From the NCBI GenBank assembly GCA_011037195.1, contig JAAEAF010014380.1, positions 186,001 through 250,000 on the forward strand: a stretch of DNA of 64,000 bases, read 5' to 3'. The translations under genes were made by a program, and so were the position numbers. Positions 34,635 through 46,174 of this stretch are shown piece by piece; the stretch's first letter is position 1; each line of letters begins with the position of its first letter. The notes under the pieces were generated by a model. The model ran no database searches. It saw nothing but the letters and a program-made list of their open reading frames with translations, and was not told where the DNA came from. The DNA is from Triatoma infestans (taxonomy: Eukaryota > Arthropoda > Insecta > Hemiptera > Reduviidae).

Positions 34635-35371
34635 GTAAATATCAAATTAAAATTACTTATAAAAATTTAGTTTATATAATTAAGCTAAAGAGATAATATG
34701 TACTATTTGCAATATGAATGTTTTAGAAGATCTCTAGCACATTAGTGTTAAATGCCCTATATACTGTGCTCTCAGAAACCACTATATACCCTATGTGAAT
34801 GATACGACAGATATATTCCCTTCACTACTTGTTACTAATGACTATCACAAGATAAAAACTTAATATTCTATTTAATCGGCTGTCTGAAATTGAGATAATT
34901 TATAATTAACGAGTAACTATACAATAACCTACTCTTAAATATGAGAAAATATAAGTTATAGAAATTTACGATACATTAAAATAAATCTTGATTAAATCTA
35001 AAAGTAAAACTTGGTTTAAATTATTTAATTATTAAGTTAAAACTAGGAAGCAAGATGTTTATTTTATTTCCTATTATTTTGTTTAAGTTTCAATTTATCT
35101 TAATTTATTTATTTATTTACTTTGAAGTTACGAACGTAAATTCTTTGTTTTCGCCTAATGTAATCTCTAATGTTCTCTAATGATTGTAAAGTTTACTTCT
35201 GACCAAGTGTGTATCTTCCTTTTGTTTTTATCTCAGTTAATGGTTTGTTTGTATTAATGTATTTATTATTTTGGTGTTGTATACATTATATTATAGTAAA
35301 TTGTATAGAACCAACTCTATTTGTATGGGGGCTCTCCCCGATGGCAAATAAATAAATTATTATTATTATTA
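34635..35371 (+). mobile_element. 5'-truncated non-LTR retrotransposon insertion
   Basis: A 737-bp insertion bounded by a perfect 18-bp duplication. The 3' end carries a potential stem (GGGGGCTCTCCCC, ~35329-35341) and GATGGCAAATAAATAAATT, and ends in an ATT/TTA microsatellite that abuts the duplication. That is the hallmark of target-primed reverse transcription by elements with a microsatellite tail (Jockey/CR1/R1-like groups) rather than poly-A. The body is AT-rich with no long frame and is probably 3' UTR, so the coding part was lost by 5' truncation. The perfect duplication suggests a fairly recent event. Confidence 0.85.
35354..35371 (+). repeat. (ATT)n tail of the non-LTR insertion
   Basis: Six ATT/TTA units at the exact 3' junction of the insertion. 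Confidence 0.9.
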
Positions 35372-35389
35372 TACCATAGGACAGTGCTA
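35372..35389. other. 18-bp target-site duplication (right copy)
   Basis: Exact match to 34617-34634. Confidence 0.95.
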
Positions 35390-36534
35390 CACCTGACATT
35401 ATGGGCTGCGCATCTAACAAGCCTCAAATGACTTCAGTGCTCTACTTCTGCATGACTATCAGATTAAGCAATAAGCTCCTCCAAAAGCCTCAAGGATTTT
35501 TTTTTCAAATAAATACACATCCCCCCCCCATTCATTATTTTATGTGCCTTTAAGAAGCCTTAAAACAGTTTTCAACAAGATAACCAGTTTATAAATAGTC
35601 ATCAAGAATTTAAACAGGAAAATTAATCCTTAACGAAAGCCATCTTAACATAACAATCTCTTAAGAGCTCGCCAATCTACAGTCATCAAGAACTTACCTT
35701 CGGCTAACGTTGTCTGTCAATTTCGACTCTTCACTTATAATTCTCTTTACCAATTAAACGTGTAAATTTAAATTGTTGTGACTAACAGTTATAAGTAGCG
35801 TATATTTTTTCTTCATCATCATTAATCATTTCCAGCCATTATAAATACTACAGATGCACAAACATATTACTATCATTTGTTTCATTTTTCTTCCGGAAAA
35901 ATTGATTTCAGAGTTCTGGAGAGCTGAAAGACGATCCTCCCGTTTCTAATGCCATTCTCTGTGAACCACATATCTTGATAATATAGTGTTCTGCTATAAT
36001 TAAGGATCATCTAACCATTTATTAAAAATTCCGAGTATTAAAAAAAGAAAAATTCATTTTTAGAAATTACATTAAGAGACTGATCGATTGTTTCATACGA
36101 GCTATTTTTATTTATTTATTTCTCTTCTAGTTTTGCTTTTTTGTTTCATTTTAAACCATATCATTATTGTTCGTAAGTAATTTCTTAATTCTAGGGGGAT
36201 AACTCTTAAGATGAAGTACATGAAATATTTCCGTTAACATACAATAAGATGTCGGTATATTGCAATTGTGCTAACCTTGGACCAAACTATTCTTCTTCTT
36301 TATCTATTATTTTTACACTATTGTAATAAATAACCTTGCATGCCATTAACAAAATCTAATATATACGTATATACAAGCTATTTGATTTTTAAAATAATAG
36401 AAAATAGTTAAGGATTTGCGGTCTTCTTTTTAAAAATCTACTGTTTTTTTTTAATAGGAATTATTGCTTTCTCTTATTGCTGTACGAGAAATTTGTAACG
36501 GCAGTTTACGATGTGATGATTGCAAAATCTGGAG
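35390..36534. other. AT-rich stretch with one Family A scrap
   Basis: ~35865-35985 has a short plus-oriented Family A monomer piece (TTCTTCCGGAAAAATTGATT). Otherwise nothing recognised; a C run is at 35521-35529. Confidence 0.5.
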
Positions 36535-36660
36535 ATGGAGAAAAACACTCAACACGACTTTCTCTTGCTATATAGCACTATTATAATTGAGACATTTTCT
36601 TTAAAGTAGCAATGTTTGCCAAACGTTAATTGTGCACCCCACCCGCCGCATGTAATCCCC
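36535..36660 (-). repeat. Family A tail fragment
   Basis: AAAAACACTCAACACGACTT, TCTCTTGCTATATAGCACTA, then ATTGAGACATTTTCTTTAAA: a diverged tail in minus orientation. Confidence 0.55.
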
Positions 36661-36789
36661 ACGCTTACACTAACGATAAAATGTGGAAAACTAAATGTGT
36701 GAATTTTTACGGGCGTTCTTTAGAGAAATGAGGAAGAGAAAAGCGCACTGACTGATCACTACATACATACATTAACTGAGAAAACAATC

Positions 36790-36981
36790 TACTGCAAGGA
36801 CTTTAAAGAACTGAAAGTGGTAGCATGAACGGAGAAATGTTAGACTCAACTAGTAGAGTGGGTTGCTATATTCCCTAACTTCTCCTTTATGATTTCCTAG
36901 ATGGCGAGGTAGGCGGATCTTGATCTCCCGGTCGGTAGTGTGCTTGAATAGCTTGCCTCATGTGACGTGTTGAGTGACGTA
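36790..36981 (-). repeat. Degenerate LTR-like repeat with repeat B copy 2
   Basis: 36790-36860 (CTGCAAGGACTTTAAAGAAC, AACGGAGAAATGTTAGACTC) resembles the reverse complement of the middle of the LTRs at 9822-11052 (ctccgttc...aaagtccttg). The adjoining 36890-36981 matches the reverse complement of 11186-11282. Together they suggest a related LTR family that shares its R-like region with the composite element but has a different upstream part. Confidence 0.5.
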
Positions 36982-39430
36982 GCAGTGGGCTATTTACGAT
37001 ATTATGAAAGTTATCTTGACTATGTTCCACAAACCGAAACCATACAATTTTAACATTTTTAGTCCATTTCAGTATATTTTACTAATATAATTTTAATTAT
37101 ACAACTGTTTGCTTTTTATTTTCTGCTGTTTCCAGATTGAATTAAATCGAACGTCCCTCAATTACCATACGATATTACTTAATAAGAAACAAACATACAA
37201 GCAGATAAATTGCAAACCCGTTAGTACTGCGAATAGTGTGATACGAAAAATGAGTGCTAAAAATAAAAGATCGTAAACAAATTACGCTATAATCGAGTTT
37301 ATATTTAACAAAGAGATATTAATAAAGTTTCAAACAAAATGGACAATATACTAATATAATATAACCTTTCATTCTACATATAATATTAAGTATTTTTAAA
37401 TATATTAAAAATAAACAATCCGTAACAATACCTCCCTAACTTGTACGCTTCGTCATCAGTTATAGCGTAAAATCTTAATATATAATATGTGTACAAGGTT
37501 CTTATTAATATGTTTATATAACAATAGGTTGACCCCATTTTCTAAACTGGTACACACATTTTTTATATATGTTATAAGTAGGTATATAGTACAGGTAGGT
37601 ACAGGAACATATTTATCGTCAAAGCTTCATATAGATCTTCCCCAAATGGGGATGGTAATCGACCACGAAGAAGAAATATGTGAATGAGGAGGAAATGGAG
37701 GACGAGAGAGGAAACGTACAACCTCCGTCATAATGCTAAATCAAAGACACCAGATGAATTTTAAACTAGGTAAACAAACTATGATCTGGATCTTAGATAG
37801 ACGCTATAATGAACGGTGAACTTATTCATTTCTGTGATCTCACATGATTAACAAAACATCTTGAAGGCGATGAATGCCCTAAACAAACTAGGCGTTGATC
37901 ATAAAATGAAGCAGAGGCTATCACATGCAAAATAACTCTGTGAGAAAAAGTTTTTTAGGGACGGAATTTAGAAATGAGAGCCGATTGGAATATCCTAGCC
38001 AGGAAGCTAATGTTCGTACTGCAAGCTGCTAATTACTGCAAGCAAAGGAAACGCTATTAGCTGGTATTGGCCAATGTGGATACGTAAACCCCAAACTAGA
38101 TTAAGTACATTTAACTATTGATGTATCATGCCCATATTGTAAGATTTATTGTTTATTGTAAGTGTATTGTAAGATTTGAAAACCGTAAACAATTACTCGA
38201 TAGCTCTACCGGAATTGAACAACAGTGCCGAAATATAAACAGTTTCAATGCTATGGAAAAATGCTTTTGCAGGTAGTCATGGTCACACTGTTTTAGCCAC
38301 CCCCATCCAAAAAAAGCCTATATTTACCCTCACCACAACAAAGTGAGAAATCTATATGAGTATTTGAATGAACTAATTAGTTTGTTTGATTTCGCACCGT
38401 CATTATTGATTTTTTGGGGATTTTGCGCGCTGTTTGTGACGGTGTGTACTGGGACTGTAGAAATTGTCTGTAATGAGCGAAAATGACGGAAAAAACAAGT
38501 GGAAGCTTAAGAGTATTTGTGAATAAAATTTCTCAGTAAATAATGTACGGATAAGAAATGATCATATTGAGTGAAGAGACCGCGCAGATAAAGTAGAGAG
38601 TTGACCTGAATGTGTATTTAGTTGGAGCGCTTGCATTGGTGATACCCAGTTAAAGATAAAAATATACATGGAACAAATTAGCGATGTGAAGAATCTAGGT
38701 ACTATATGCTCTAATTAATTTTATAGAACTAAAATCTTCTTTAAATATTTCTAATTAAATAAAAAAAAAAAAAAAATGATTGATAAAAATGACCATAAAT
38801 AAGAATTCAATTTTTTTGTTTTTGTTTTGACAACATACATGCAATTCACCAAACATCCAATCACAGCAGACCTCTCTCTCGTTTCTCTCACTCAGTGCAC
38901 CTTCGACAAAAGTCGTGATCTCCACCTCCGTCGGTGATTCTTGGAATTTTCTTCTACTTCTTAACTTCCATTATCTACCCAGCATGAAGTGGTTGTCTCT
39001 TTCTTCAATATACACAGTTCTACTGTTTACAATCTCATTGCTCTATCAGTGTACTCATCTTACATTCTTCAACTTCTTTCCTTCTCTCTTTGTTTTTATC
39101 CATTTGTCTATGTCCTTGATTATTGTTAACTATACTTTTGCAAAGTCATCTATTTCGATGTTGTCTAGGAAAATTATTTCAATATATGATTGGCTAAACA
39201 AATAAAAGCACTAGCCAGTAAGAAACTAAGGAGCTTTCGTCCGTTCTGCCAGCAATACAACAAGAAGAACCACCCTTTTACACTCTCTCCAGCAGAACCA
39301 GAATCACGCCTTCTCTTGATGTTGAGTGAAAGGGAGGCTGAGTAAAAACAAATCCTCTTGCTTTCGAGGCTGTGCAGCCTAATCATCTCGCCTATACCTT
39401 TTCAATTTTTAAGCTTATTGCACCCAATGT
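36982..39430. other. Unassigned stretch
   Basis: No gene or known element recognised. 37860-38110 is less AT-rich and vaguely RT-like (ALNKLGVDHKMKQRL), but too short to call. A CT-rich tract is near 38870-38935 and a less AT-rich segment at 39200-39390. Confidence 0.45.
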
Positions 39431-39577
39431 ATTTACAAATTTTTATCCGGAGGTACTTCTTTATTGAATTCGCTGGACATCATGGAGGACATCACAAGAA
39501 TTTGGATTTACAAATTTTGTATCCGGAGGTTCTTTATTGAATTCACTGGGAATCATTGAGGACATCACAAGAATTTT
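39431..39577 (+). repeat. 75-bp tandem duplication
   Basis: Two adjacent units (39431-39505 and 39506-39577) both run ATTTACAAATTTT...TATCCGGAGGT...TTTATTGAATTC...GAGGACATCACAAGAATTT, with about ten differences. The reading frame is not conserved between units. Confidence 0.9.
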
Positions 39578-40129
39578 CAAGAGACTAGAGAGAAAGAATA
39601 TATTAAAATTCCTCTATTATTCTACTCTAATAAACAAAAGCTCTGGAAACTATAGGTTATCGGTGGATATCGCTGCCTAAACTCCAAAGAGACTATTTTA
39701 AAAAAAGGAGCTCCCAAGGTAACCTACCTTTTATCTTCTTCTGCTGCAGGGCAGAGCGTCCCAAGTTTTTTTTAGAGTTTCCATCATCATATTTTAGCAA
39801 CAGAACATTCTTGACAGTACAAAGAAGGATAACTCCTGCTGTGCAGAATTTTGCCTGGAAAATTTACATAGTATGGCACTTATACCAGAAGTCCTAGCAA
39901 TTTCTGAAGCTTACAAGGAATTTCTTGTACCAAACCTGGAATGAAGATACCTTAGACAGCTCCTTTTATTGCTCAAGTGTGTTGTGATTTAAGGCCATTT
40001 AATTTCGACCTCGACCATTAAACTAAATTAGAGGATGTGCGCTGGAGTGTTACATCTAACTCTGCATGTTTAAAATATAAATTCATCTTAAATATAACTA
40101 AGTTATGACCCAGTTACTGTACAAAAAAA
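39578..40129. other. Unassigned stretch
   Basis: Moderately AT-rich. One short plus-strand frame near 39835-39940 (contains IPEVLAISEAYKEF) is not identifiable. Confidence 0.4.
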
Positions 40130-40638
40130 GTTTAGTGTGAAACACTCACACGATTTACTCTCAAAAGCCCAAAAATCTATTCTGTAAAGTAGCTAATGTA
40201 TATTAATATTACATAAGTGGTAGTAGCATATATTGTTTGAAGTGGCACTTTATAGCAAACCATAACGCTACTGTTCCCTCAGAACCAGCCAAAAATTCAA
40301 TTTTCCCAGGAAAATGATTCAAATAAAAGTGTTCGGGATTCATTTGTGTAGATAGTAGGTGAAGTTTAAAGAAAATTGGTGAAAACTGGAAAAACCATTC
40401 AGTAAAGTCGCATTTCCGATTGATGGATTTTGGCCGAAACCTTCGTGTCATAGTACCAAATTTTAGTTTTCTGCAATTTTTTTTGTTTTTCAGATATTTC
40501 GTTCACACACACACCGCTACAAACATTTTTTCGTACTCAGAGGACCCCACAAAACATGTATTTCCTGCGAAAACACAATTTCGAAAATTTGACACAGTCC
40601 TAATACTTCCTCTTTCCAGAGCAATAAGAGAAAGTAAC
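40130..40638 (-). repeat. Family A, near-complete single-monomer copy
   Basis: Minus orientation: perfect tail hairpin TAGTGTGAAACACTCACACG, then TAATATTACATAAGTGGTAG, GAAGTGGCACTTTATAGCAA, TCAATTTTCCCAGGAAAATG, AGTCGCATTTCCGATTGATG, CACACACAC, TTCAGAGGACCCC-like TACTCAGAGGACCCCACAAA, and terminal AATAAGAGAAAGTAAC. Confidence 0.85.
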
Positions 40639-42480
40639 AACTATACACGTTACTGCCCGGGCTAATAGTAATACTAAAGTAGAGAGACCTGTTTCAATTT
40701 ATTAATTGAACCTAAATAAACTGAAAAAATAATTTAATATTTAAATACTTCTACGTATCGACAAAAAAAAACAAAACGGGAACATGTTCGTTTTTTGACA
40801 GAATGCCAGTTGGCGAATAACAGCGTGTAGTCAGTTTTCCTGACCAGCAAGCTCTGTGCAACAGACATATGCTGCCACCAACAAAGTTCCCTTGTGAAAA
40901 ACAAAATTAACATTCATTTCCGGTACAGGTGATAAAGTGCATGAGAAGAAGTACCTTTAGGCCAGTCAATATGTAAAACAACAATAACAACATGTTGCAA
41001 ACCAAATTAATGGCTGTTAATGAACACTTTTTGATGCCTTTATTGTACTGCTCAAGATATTATGGAATGTTTGCATTCATAGAAAGTCTCTATGGAGGTA
41101 AATTCTTAGAATGTGTTGTTTTTTGCACCACCTAGTTCTCTAAAAACGATTCCATTAACCGGTACTTAGATATCGAGGCATAAAGGAATTAATGAATATT
41201 GAAAAGGTACTAATGTTTCCACGATGGGCATTGGATAGAATATATCGTCCTAAACTGGATAAATTCGCAGTACATTTTCGCGTTCTATCAATAAACAAAA
41301 CTCAAAACTATTCAAAAATTAATGTCGAGCAATCTAAAATAGTGGAGTCCTGTAATGGCCTTTGTTTTCAGCCTTGGCATGCTAAGTTACTCAGGTATAT
41401 CCAAAGCGAGTGAAAAAAAAAATTTCTTCAAGGATTTTGGCAACCCAGCGAGTATCCCAGAACATCGTTTAGCGAATAACGTTTTCATTTATACTGTGCA
41501 ATATGAACCGCACTTTCAAGGTTAGCGGTGGATTCTGTTAAGCTGAGCAAATCACTCCAAAGTAGGAGGTATCAAATCAGTGTAAATGCCCGGGACGGTG
41601 AACTAACGAGAGAGTGGGGGGCTTAGTTTTTGGGCTGGATCCTGCTGGATGTCCCTGTAACTTATAGACCCAATCGCTCATATAAACCAAAAAATTGGTT
41701 ATGATTCTATCCTCAGATGACCACGCTGAATGCTCCATGGATGAAAATGGAGAGAAGTAGAAGAAAAGAACGGAATTTGAAATGTAGAAACACTAAGTGC
41801 ACTTTGTAGTGTTATAATAATGTCTGACCACCAGCAGATAGTAGCGTTATGTGGAACCAACTACCAGAACAATCGTATCTGTTTTACTATGATCACATTT
41901 ACCTTTGTATAATATTTCTACTATTGTACAGTGAGAAAATGTAACTATTTTTCCAACTTAAACATTGATTGCTTGTCAAACGAGTTATTAAAGACAAGAT
42001 ATCTTGTCAGATATGGAAAACTGACGTATACCGTGCCATTATCGTTCAGCTCTAAAAATGAGTTACTTTATTTGTTAACTTTAATCAATGAGTCCAATTG
42101 TGCCAAGAAAAAAAAGTATGTTTTGCAACTTAACGTTAAAAAAAAAGGCAACATCTCCAGTAAAAAGGAGTTGTGGCCATCAAAACGCCTTTGTTCTGAA
42201 TTTAAAACAAACAAAGAAATAACTTATGATTAAATTAACTGAGTTCATGTACCTGAAGAAGAGGTCAAAGAAATGCATATGAAATAATATCCAGGCAGGA
42301 AAATAATAAAGAATTACATTTCATCTATATGCATAAAATTACAAATCAGCGAACAGCGGTAAAATGAAAAAAAAAAAATGAAAAATTAGTTACAAGGGAA
42401 CGAACAATTAACAAAGAATAATCAATTTAGAAGAAACTGTTTAAAAAAGAAACGAGTGGGTGTAATAGATACATTAAGTG
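40639..42480. other. Unassigned AT-rich stretch
   Basis: Two plus-strand open frames, 41192-41413 (73 codons) and 41931-42233 (100 codons, Lys/Asn-rich), show no domain I recognise and no splice or promoter context. Not called as genes. Confidence 0.45.
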
Positions 42481-42900
42481 ACTAAGAGTTTTCTCCCTCT
42501 CTCTCTCACTCTCACTCTCTGCCTACTTTCAGAACAAACTACTCGTAGTGGCAACAGCCAGCAGCAGCAGCTGCCGTCGCAAACGGAGTAATGACAATAC
42601 TCTTAGAAAGCAGATTACAGATGGCGTTAGATAACTGGGGTGGTCGTCGTCCTTGATTACTCCGGAGTACTTAGAAGTCAGTGACAAGGAGAAGGAGGAG
42701 GACTAGGACGAGTAGAGGTGGGGGTGATGGTCGTAATATTAAAGCCTACACACCCTACTGGAGGGGGAGTTCATGGACACAACGACCGTATGTGTCACCT
42801 TGTCACCCCATATACTACTTCCAAGTTTCACCCACCTCTTTGTTCACTCTTCACTCCTTTCCCTCCTAACTATCAGGCCTTTTGTAAATTATATTTCCAT
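42481..42900. other. GC-richer island, unidentified
   Basis: Contains CT-rich sequence (42490-42525), CAGCAGCAGCTGCCGTCGC near 42562-42580, GGTGGTCGTCGTCC and a GGAGAAGGAGGAGGAC tract. Composition contrasts with the flanks. Several frames are open on the plus strand through 42680-42870, but none has a recognisable domain. It could be an untranslated or regulatory region of a host gene; that is a guess. Confidence 0.3.
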
Positions 42901-42916
42901 ATACTGGATATCTACA

Positions 42917-42919
<3 letters not shown>

Positions 42920-42984
<65 letters not shown>
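42920..42984. repeat. (AC)n(AT)n compound microsatellite
   Basis: About 17 AC units directly followed by about 14 AT units. Confidence 0.95.
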
Positions 42985-42989
<5 letters not shown>

Positions 42990-43539
42990 GTAGGAGTATT
43001 AAACCTTGAAATGTAAATAGGTTGACACATGGATACTTCGGAAGATTTTTTTTCATCTTCATCTCCTTCTTTGTTATTTCGTCCGTTATTTAAATTAACG
43101 GAGTTTGCGGTTTTAACAAACACATGGCACAATTTTCAGAAGTAGAGTTCTGTTAATTGTTATATAGTATAACCCGCATACAATCAAAAGTGTATTGTGC
43201 GAAAGAAATATAAAGTTAATATCAACACATTACACGAACGTGATAGCCTTGTCCTGATGATGGATGAGAATTCGAAATCGGTCAGAAACAATAAAAGTAA
43301 GCACGCTACGATGGAGAAAATTTTGGATGTTATCGAGCATTGCGGATCCAACCATATATTCAATATTACCGATCATTGTAATGACCAATTTTCTTTAAAA
43401 TTAAAATATTTACCAATTGTTTAATTGGATTTTAATTAAGTAAAAATTACGGGGAACATATTTGTTTATCTGATAGCGACCTCTGTCTCAACCCTTTAGC
43501 AAAGCTTGGTAATGAAAGTTTCAATTTAAATCATACTCA
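42985..43539. other. Unassigned stretch
   Basis: A 75-codon plus frame at 43197-43424 has no recognisable family. Nothing else seen. Confidence 0.4.
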
Positions 43540-43905
43540 TGAACCCCAAAAAAATGAATTTCTAAAAAAATATTTGAAATAAACGTGGAAGATTTATATA
43601 TATATATATATATAGTTAGCATTCTTGTAGAAACTATTTTGTAGATTCGCACTTTCCGCTTGTTGAATTTTGGCAGTAATCTTGGTGCGCTAGTAGTATA
43701 TAAACGGAATATCGAGTTTTTGATCTGCCTGCGATTTTTCATTTTTCGGATATTTGTATTCACACATCATTCCTTAAATTAGTTTTTTCGTACTTAGAGG
43801 ACGTGAAAAACCTATCTTTCCCGTAAAAATTGATGTGTAAAAACTGAATATCGTATATTTTATGCCATCGCAGTAATTCATATTATAGTAGTAAGTGAAA
43901 CTAAA
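43540..43905 (-). repeat. Family A copy, diverged
   Basis: Minus orientation: GATTCGCACTTTCCGCTTGT, TTGAATTTTGGCAGTAATCT, TATAAACGGAATATCGAGTT, TGCGATTTTTCATTTTTCGG, TTTTTTCGTACTTAGAGGAC, and a weak head terminus. An AT run sits at ~43597-43613. Confidence 0.75.
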
Positions 43906-45402
43906 AGAAGTACCGTGGTTATAAATAAATATTGCATGTTTGATTCTACGTACCCTAGCTCATGATGTACTATGTTTAGCAAGATAGATATGTAGCGGAA
44001 TTTGTTAAAAAGCCATAATTCACCGTTACTTAGATTTATCCAACAGCCAAATCACATGCATAGAGGAAAATTAAGGCCCTCCCAGCAGCTACAGCCATTT
44101 TCGTGCAAGATGGAGGATATAACTAAGTCCCTCTCTTCTCCTACTTGTTCTACAGCTATTAACCCTGTTTTCTAACCAGTGTTGATCTAGCAATCAAGAC
44201 GACACTATCCGGAAGAATCCTATGACAATATAGACAAAAACTTTTGATTTATGACAAATCACTGACGCAGTCACAACCAGAAGTTCTAAACATTTTGCAT
44301 AGCAATTGTCGCGAAAGCAACGAAAACTCATTCATTATATAATTATTGGTTTGCCCTGATTAAGTCTTCAGGGTTGAATTAGTTCAACAGCATTGGAGAA
44401 TCCTCATCATGACACAATTAACATTATTCATTTTATGGAAACGTGGTGCAGCTGATACTATGAAATCCTGTAGAGGAACGACTAACTTTGTAGCTCTATC
44501 CGTCACAATACAAACAACAATGCGGACAAAACTTTCGTATTGAAAATAATGAAGTATGTCACAGTGAAAAATCAAAACATTCTTGGGCTTAGTGTGCACA
44601 TATGATCACACAACTTAAGGAAGATTAAAGTAAAAAAAAAAAACGCGGATTCGCAGGGACTCCCATAACAATTCTGCAACATGATATGGTCTTGAGATCT
44701 TTCCTTTCTACAAACTTTTTTTTTGCGTTTCAACACTTTATCTAATTATAGCACACTAATTCTGACATTATGTCTGATTTTTACGATGATCAATGCCAAA
44801 ATGCGATGTTTTTTTTTTTAACCACAAAATCTGTCAACTCATGTTTTTTGGTTGCAATATAGTTGCAAATCAAACGAAAATCTGACATCCGTATGTTCCT
44901 ATTAGCCAATTTCCAGCCTTGCAATGTCTAGAAAATGAGAAGGAAATGATAATTTTTCATGTTTTCACTTATTATTGAATTATTGTGCCCCACTTCTATT
45001 GAATGAATTTTCCTTTGCATAATTGACAGTTACAAAGAATGACAACCGTTAAAATACTTTTTTGACTTCTACATTATCCTTCAAACTAGGATGGATGTCT
45101 GTTTAATTTTTAAACAGAGAAATGTCAGATTTTATTGATTGTCCAAATGATGGATTTCCATTGAATGCAATTTTTCTAAAAAAATCCTATTATATTAATA
45201 GGCCTCTCTGACAATTTAACAGATGGCGGAAATGCAGTGTTAACGGTTATCAAAAAACTTGCGCTCCATTAAAAATTTGTGATTAAATTTTGCCGGCTAT
45301 TATTCTCAGGAATAACTGAATAACTTAAGCTGTATATCACGATACTCTCGTAACAAAATGCAGTAGCTATGCGTATTTTTAATTTATCTTAAAGTAATAA
45401 AA
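43906..45402. other. Unassigned stretch
   Basis: No gene or known element recognised. Confidence 0.45.
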
Positions 45403-45480
45403 GGAAGGTTCGTCAAATTTTTGAAATTAACTTATCACCGGAAATATATGTTTTGTCGCCGCCTGAATTCGAAAAAAACA
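45403..45480 (+). repeat. Family A head scrap
   Basis: GTTCGTCAAATTTTTGAAAT, CACCGGAAATATATGTTTTG and CGCCTGAATTCGAAAAAAAC, in plus orientation. Confidence 0.65.
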
Positions 45481-45485
45481 TCTAG

Positions 45486-45765
45486 AGTGAAACACTCACA
45501 CGACTTCCTCATATTGCAATTATTGAAATTTAATTCACAAAGAGTTTAGTTGAGTTGGCCATACAAATAAAAAGTGTAGGGATGAAAATATTTACCTGAG
45601 AGGAATTGAGGGCGCCTCTATCACAACCAACAAAGCCTGTAGCGGCAGTTTACTTTAAAACTTAATTGACAGAACCTCGATAACCCTACCAAATACAATT
45701 TTTTCGGAAAAATGTTAAAATAAAAGTTATAGGGGTATATCTGTGCAGCTACAACTAACCAACTA
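45486..45765 (-). repeat. Family A tail and partial monomer
   Basis: Starts with tail hairpin GAGTGAAACACTCACACGAC, then AGCGGCAGTTTACTTTAAAA, AATTTTTTCGGAAAAATGTT and AAAATAAAAGTTATAGGGG. It abuts the LINE fragment at 45775. Confidence 0.7.
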
Positions 45766-45774
45766 CAACAAACC

Positions 45775-46172
45775 GAGTCTACAACAATATTCCAGACACG
45801 GGCCCAACCCATCTAGGATTCACCACAGTCCGAGCAAATTGGACCATAACCTTAAAGGGAAATAGCCTAAGCTCTTCTTCCAACATCCTGTTCTGAGCAA
45901 AGATTCTGAACCTATTTTCCTCACAACGTAAGCAATCTATCATAAAATGGTTAGGGTTTCTTCCTCTTTTCATAAACACTACAACAGAGGTCTGGCAGGA
46001 ACCGAAAGAGAGAACCGTAAAAGACTCAGCAACATAGTACTAATTGTCCGGACTCTCAATTCATCATTCCCAAAAATTTCTATATGACCTGTTACTCAGT
46101 CTAGAAGTACTTCCTTCAAAGAAGAAAGCTCTTGCAATCTTCTAGAACATTCCAGTTACGAAGTGAAGACAC
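45775..46172 (-). pseudogene. RNase-H-type LINE fragment, copy 2
   Basis: Minus-strand copy of the element seen at 62785-63610. The open part reads NHFMIDCLRCEENRFRIFA, then ELRLFPFKVMVQFARTVV. Upstream, after an internal deletion, LEDCKSF and KEVLLD...TGHIEIFGNDELR align with KDVLLVWIPGHRGIFRNEKV of copy 3. The RNase H C-terminal part is thus joined to the downstream zinc-finger/C-terminal segment, with stops. It is flanked on both sides by Family A pieces. Confidence 0.7.
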
Positions 46173-46174
46173 AA

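Noticed and set aside
37860..38110. Possible RT fragment (ALNKLGVDHKMKQRL)
   Set aside because: Too short, no QG/SPTLFN or FADD block nearby.
41931..42233. 100-codon Lys/Asn-rich frame
   Set aside because: No domain, no splice context; length is expected by chance in 64 kb.
42718..43132. Overlapping frames with THTH...YIYI stretches
   Set aside because: Translation of the AC/AT microsatellite at 42920-42984.
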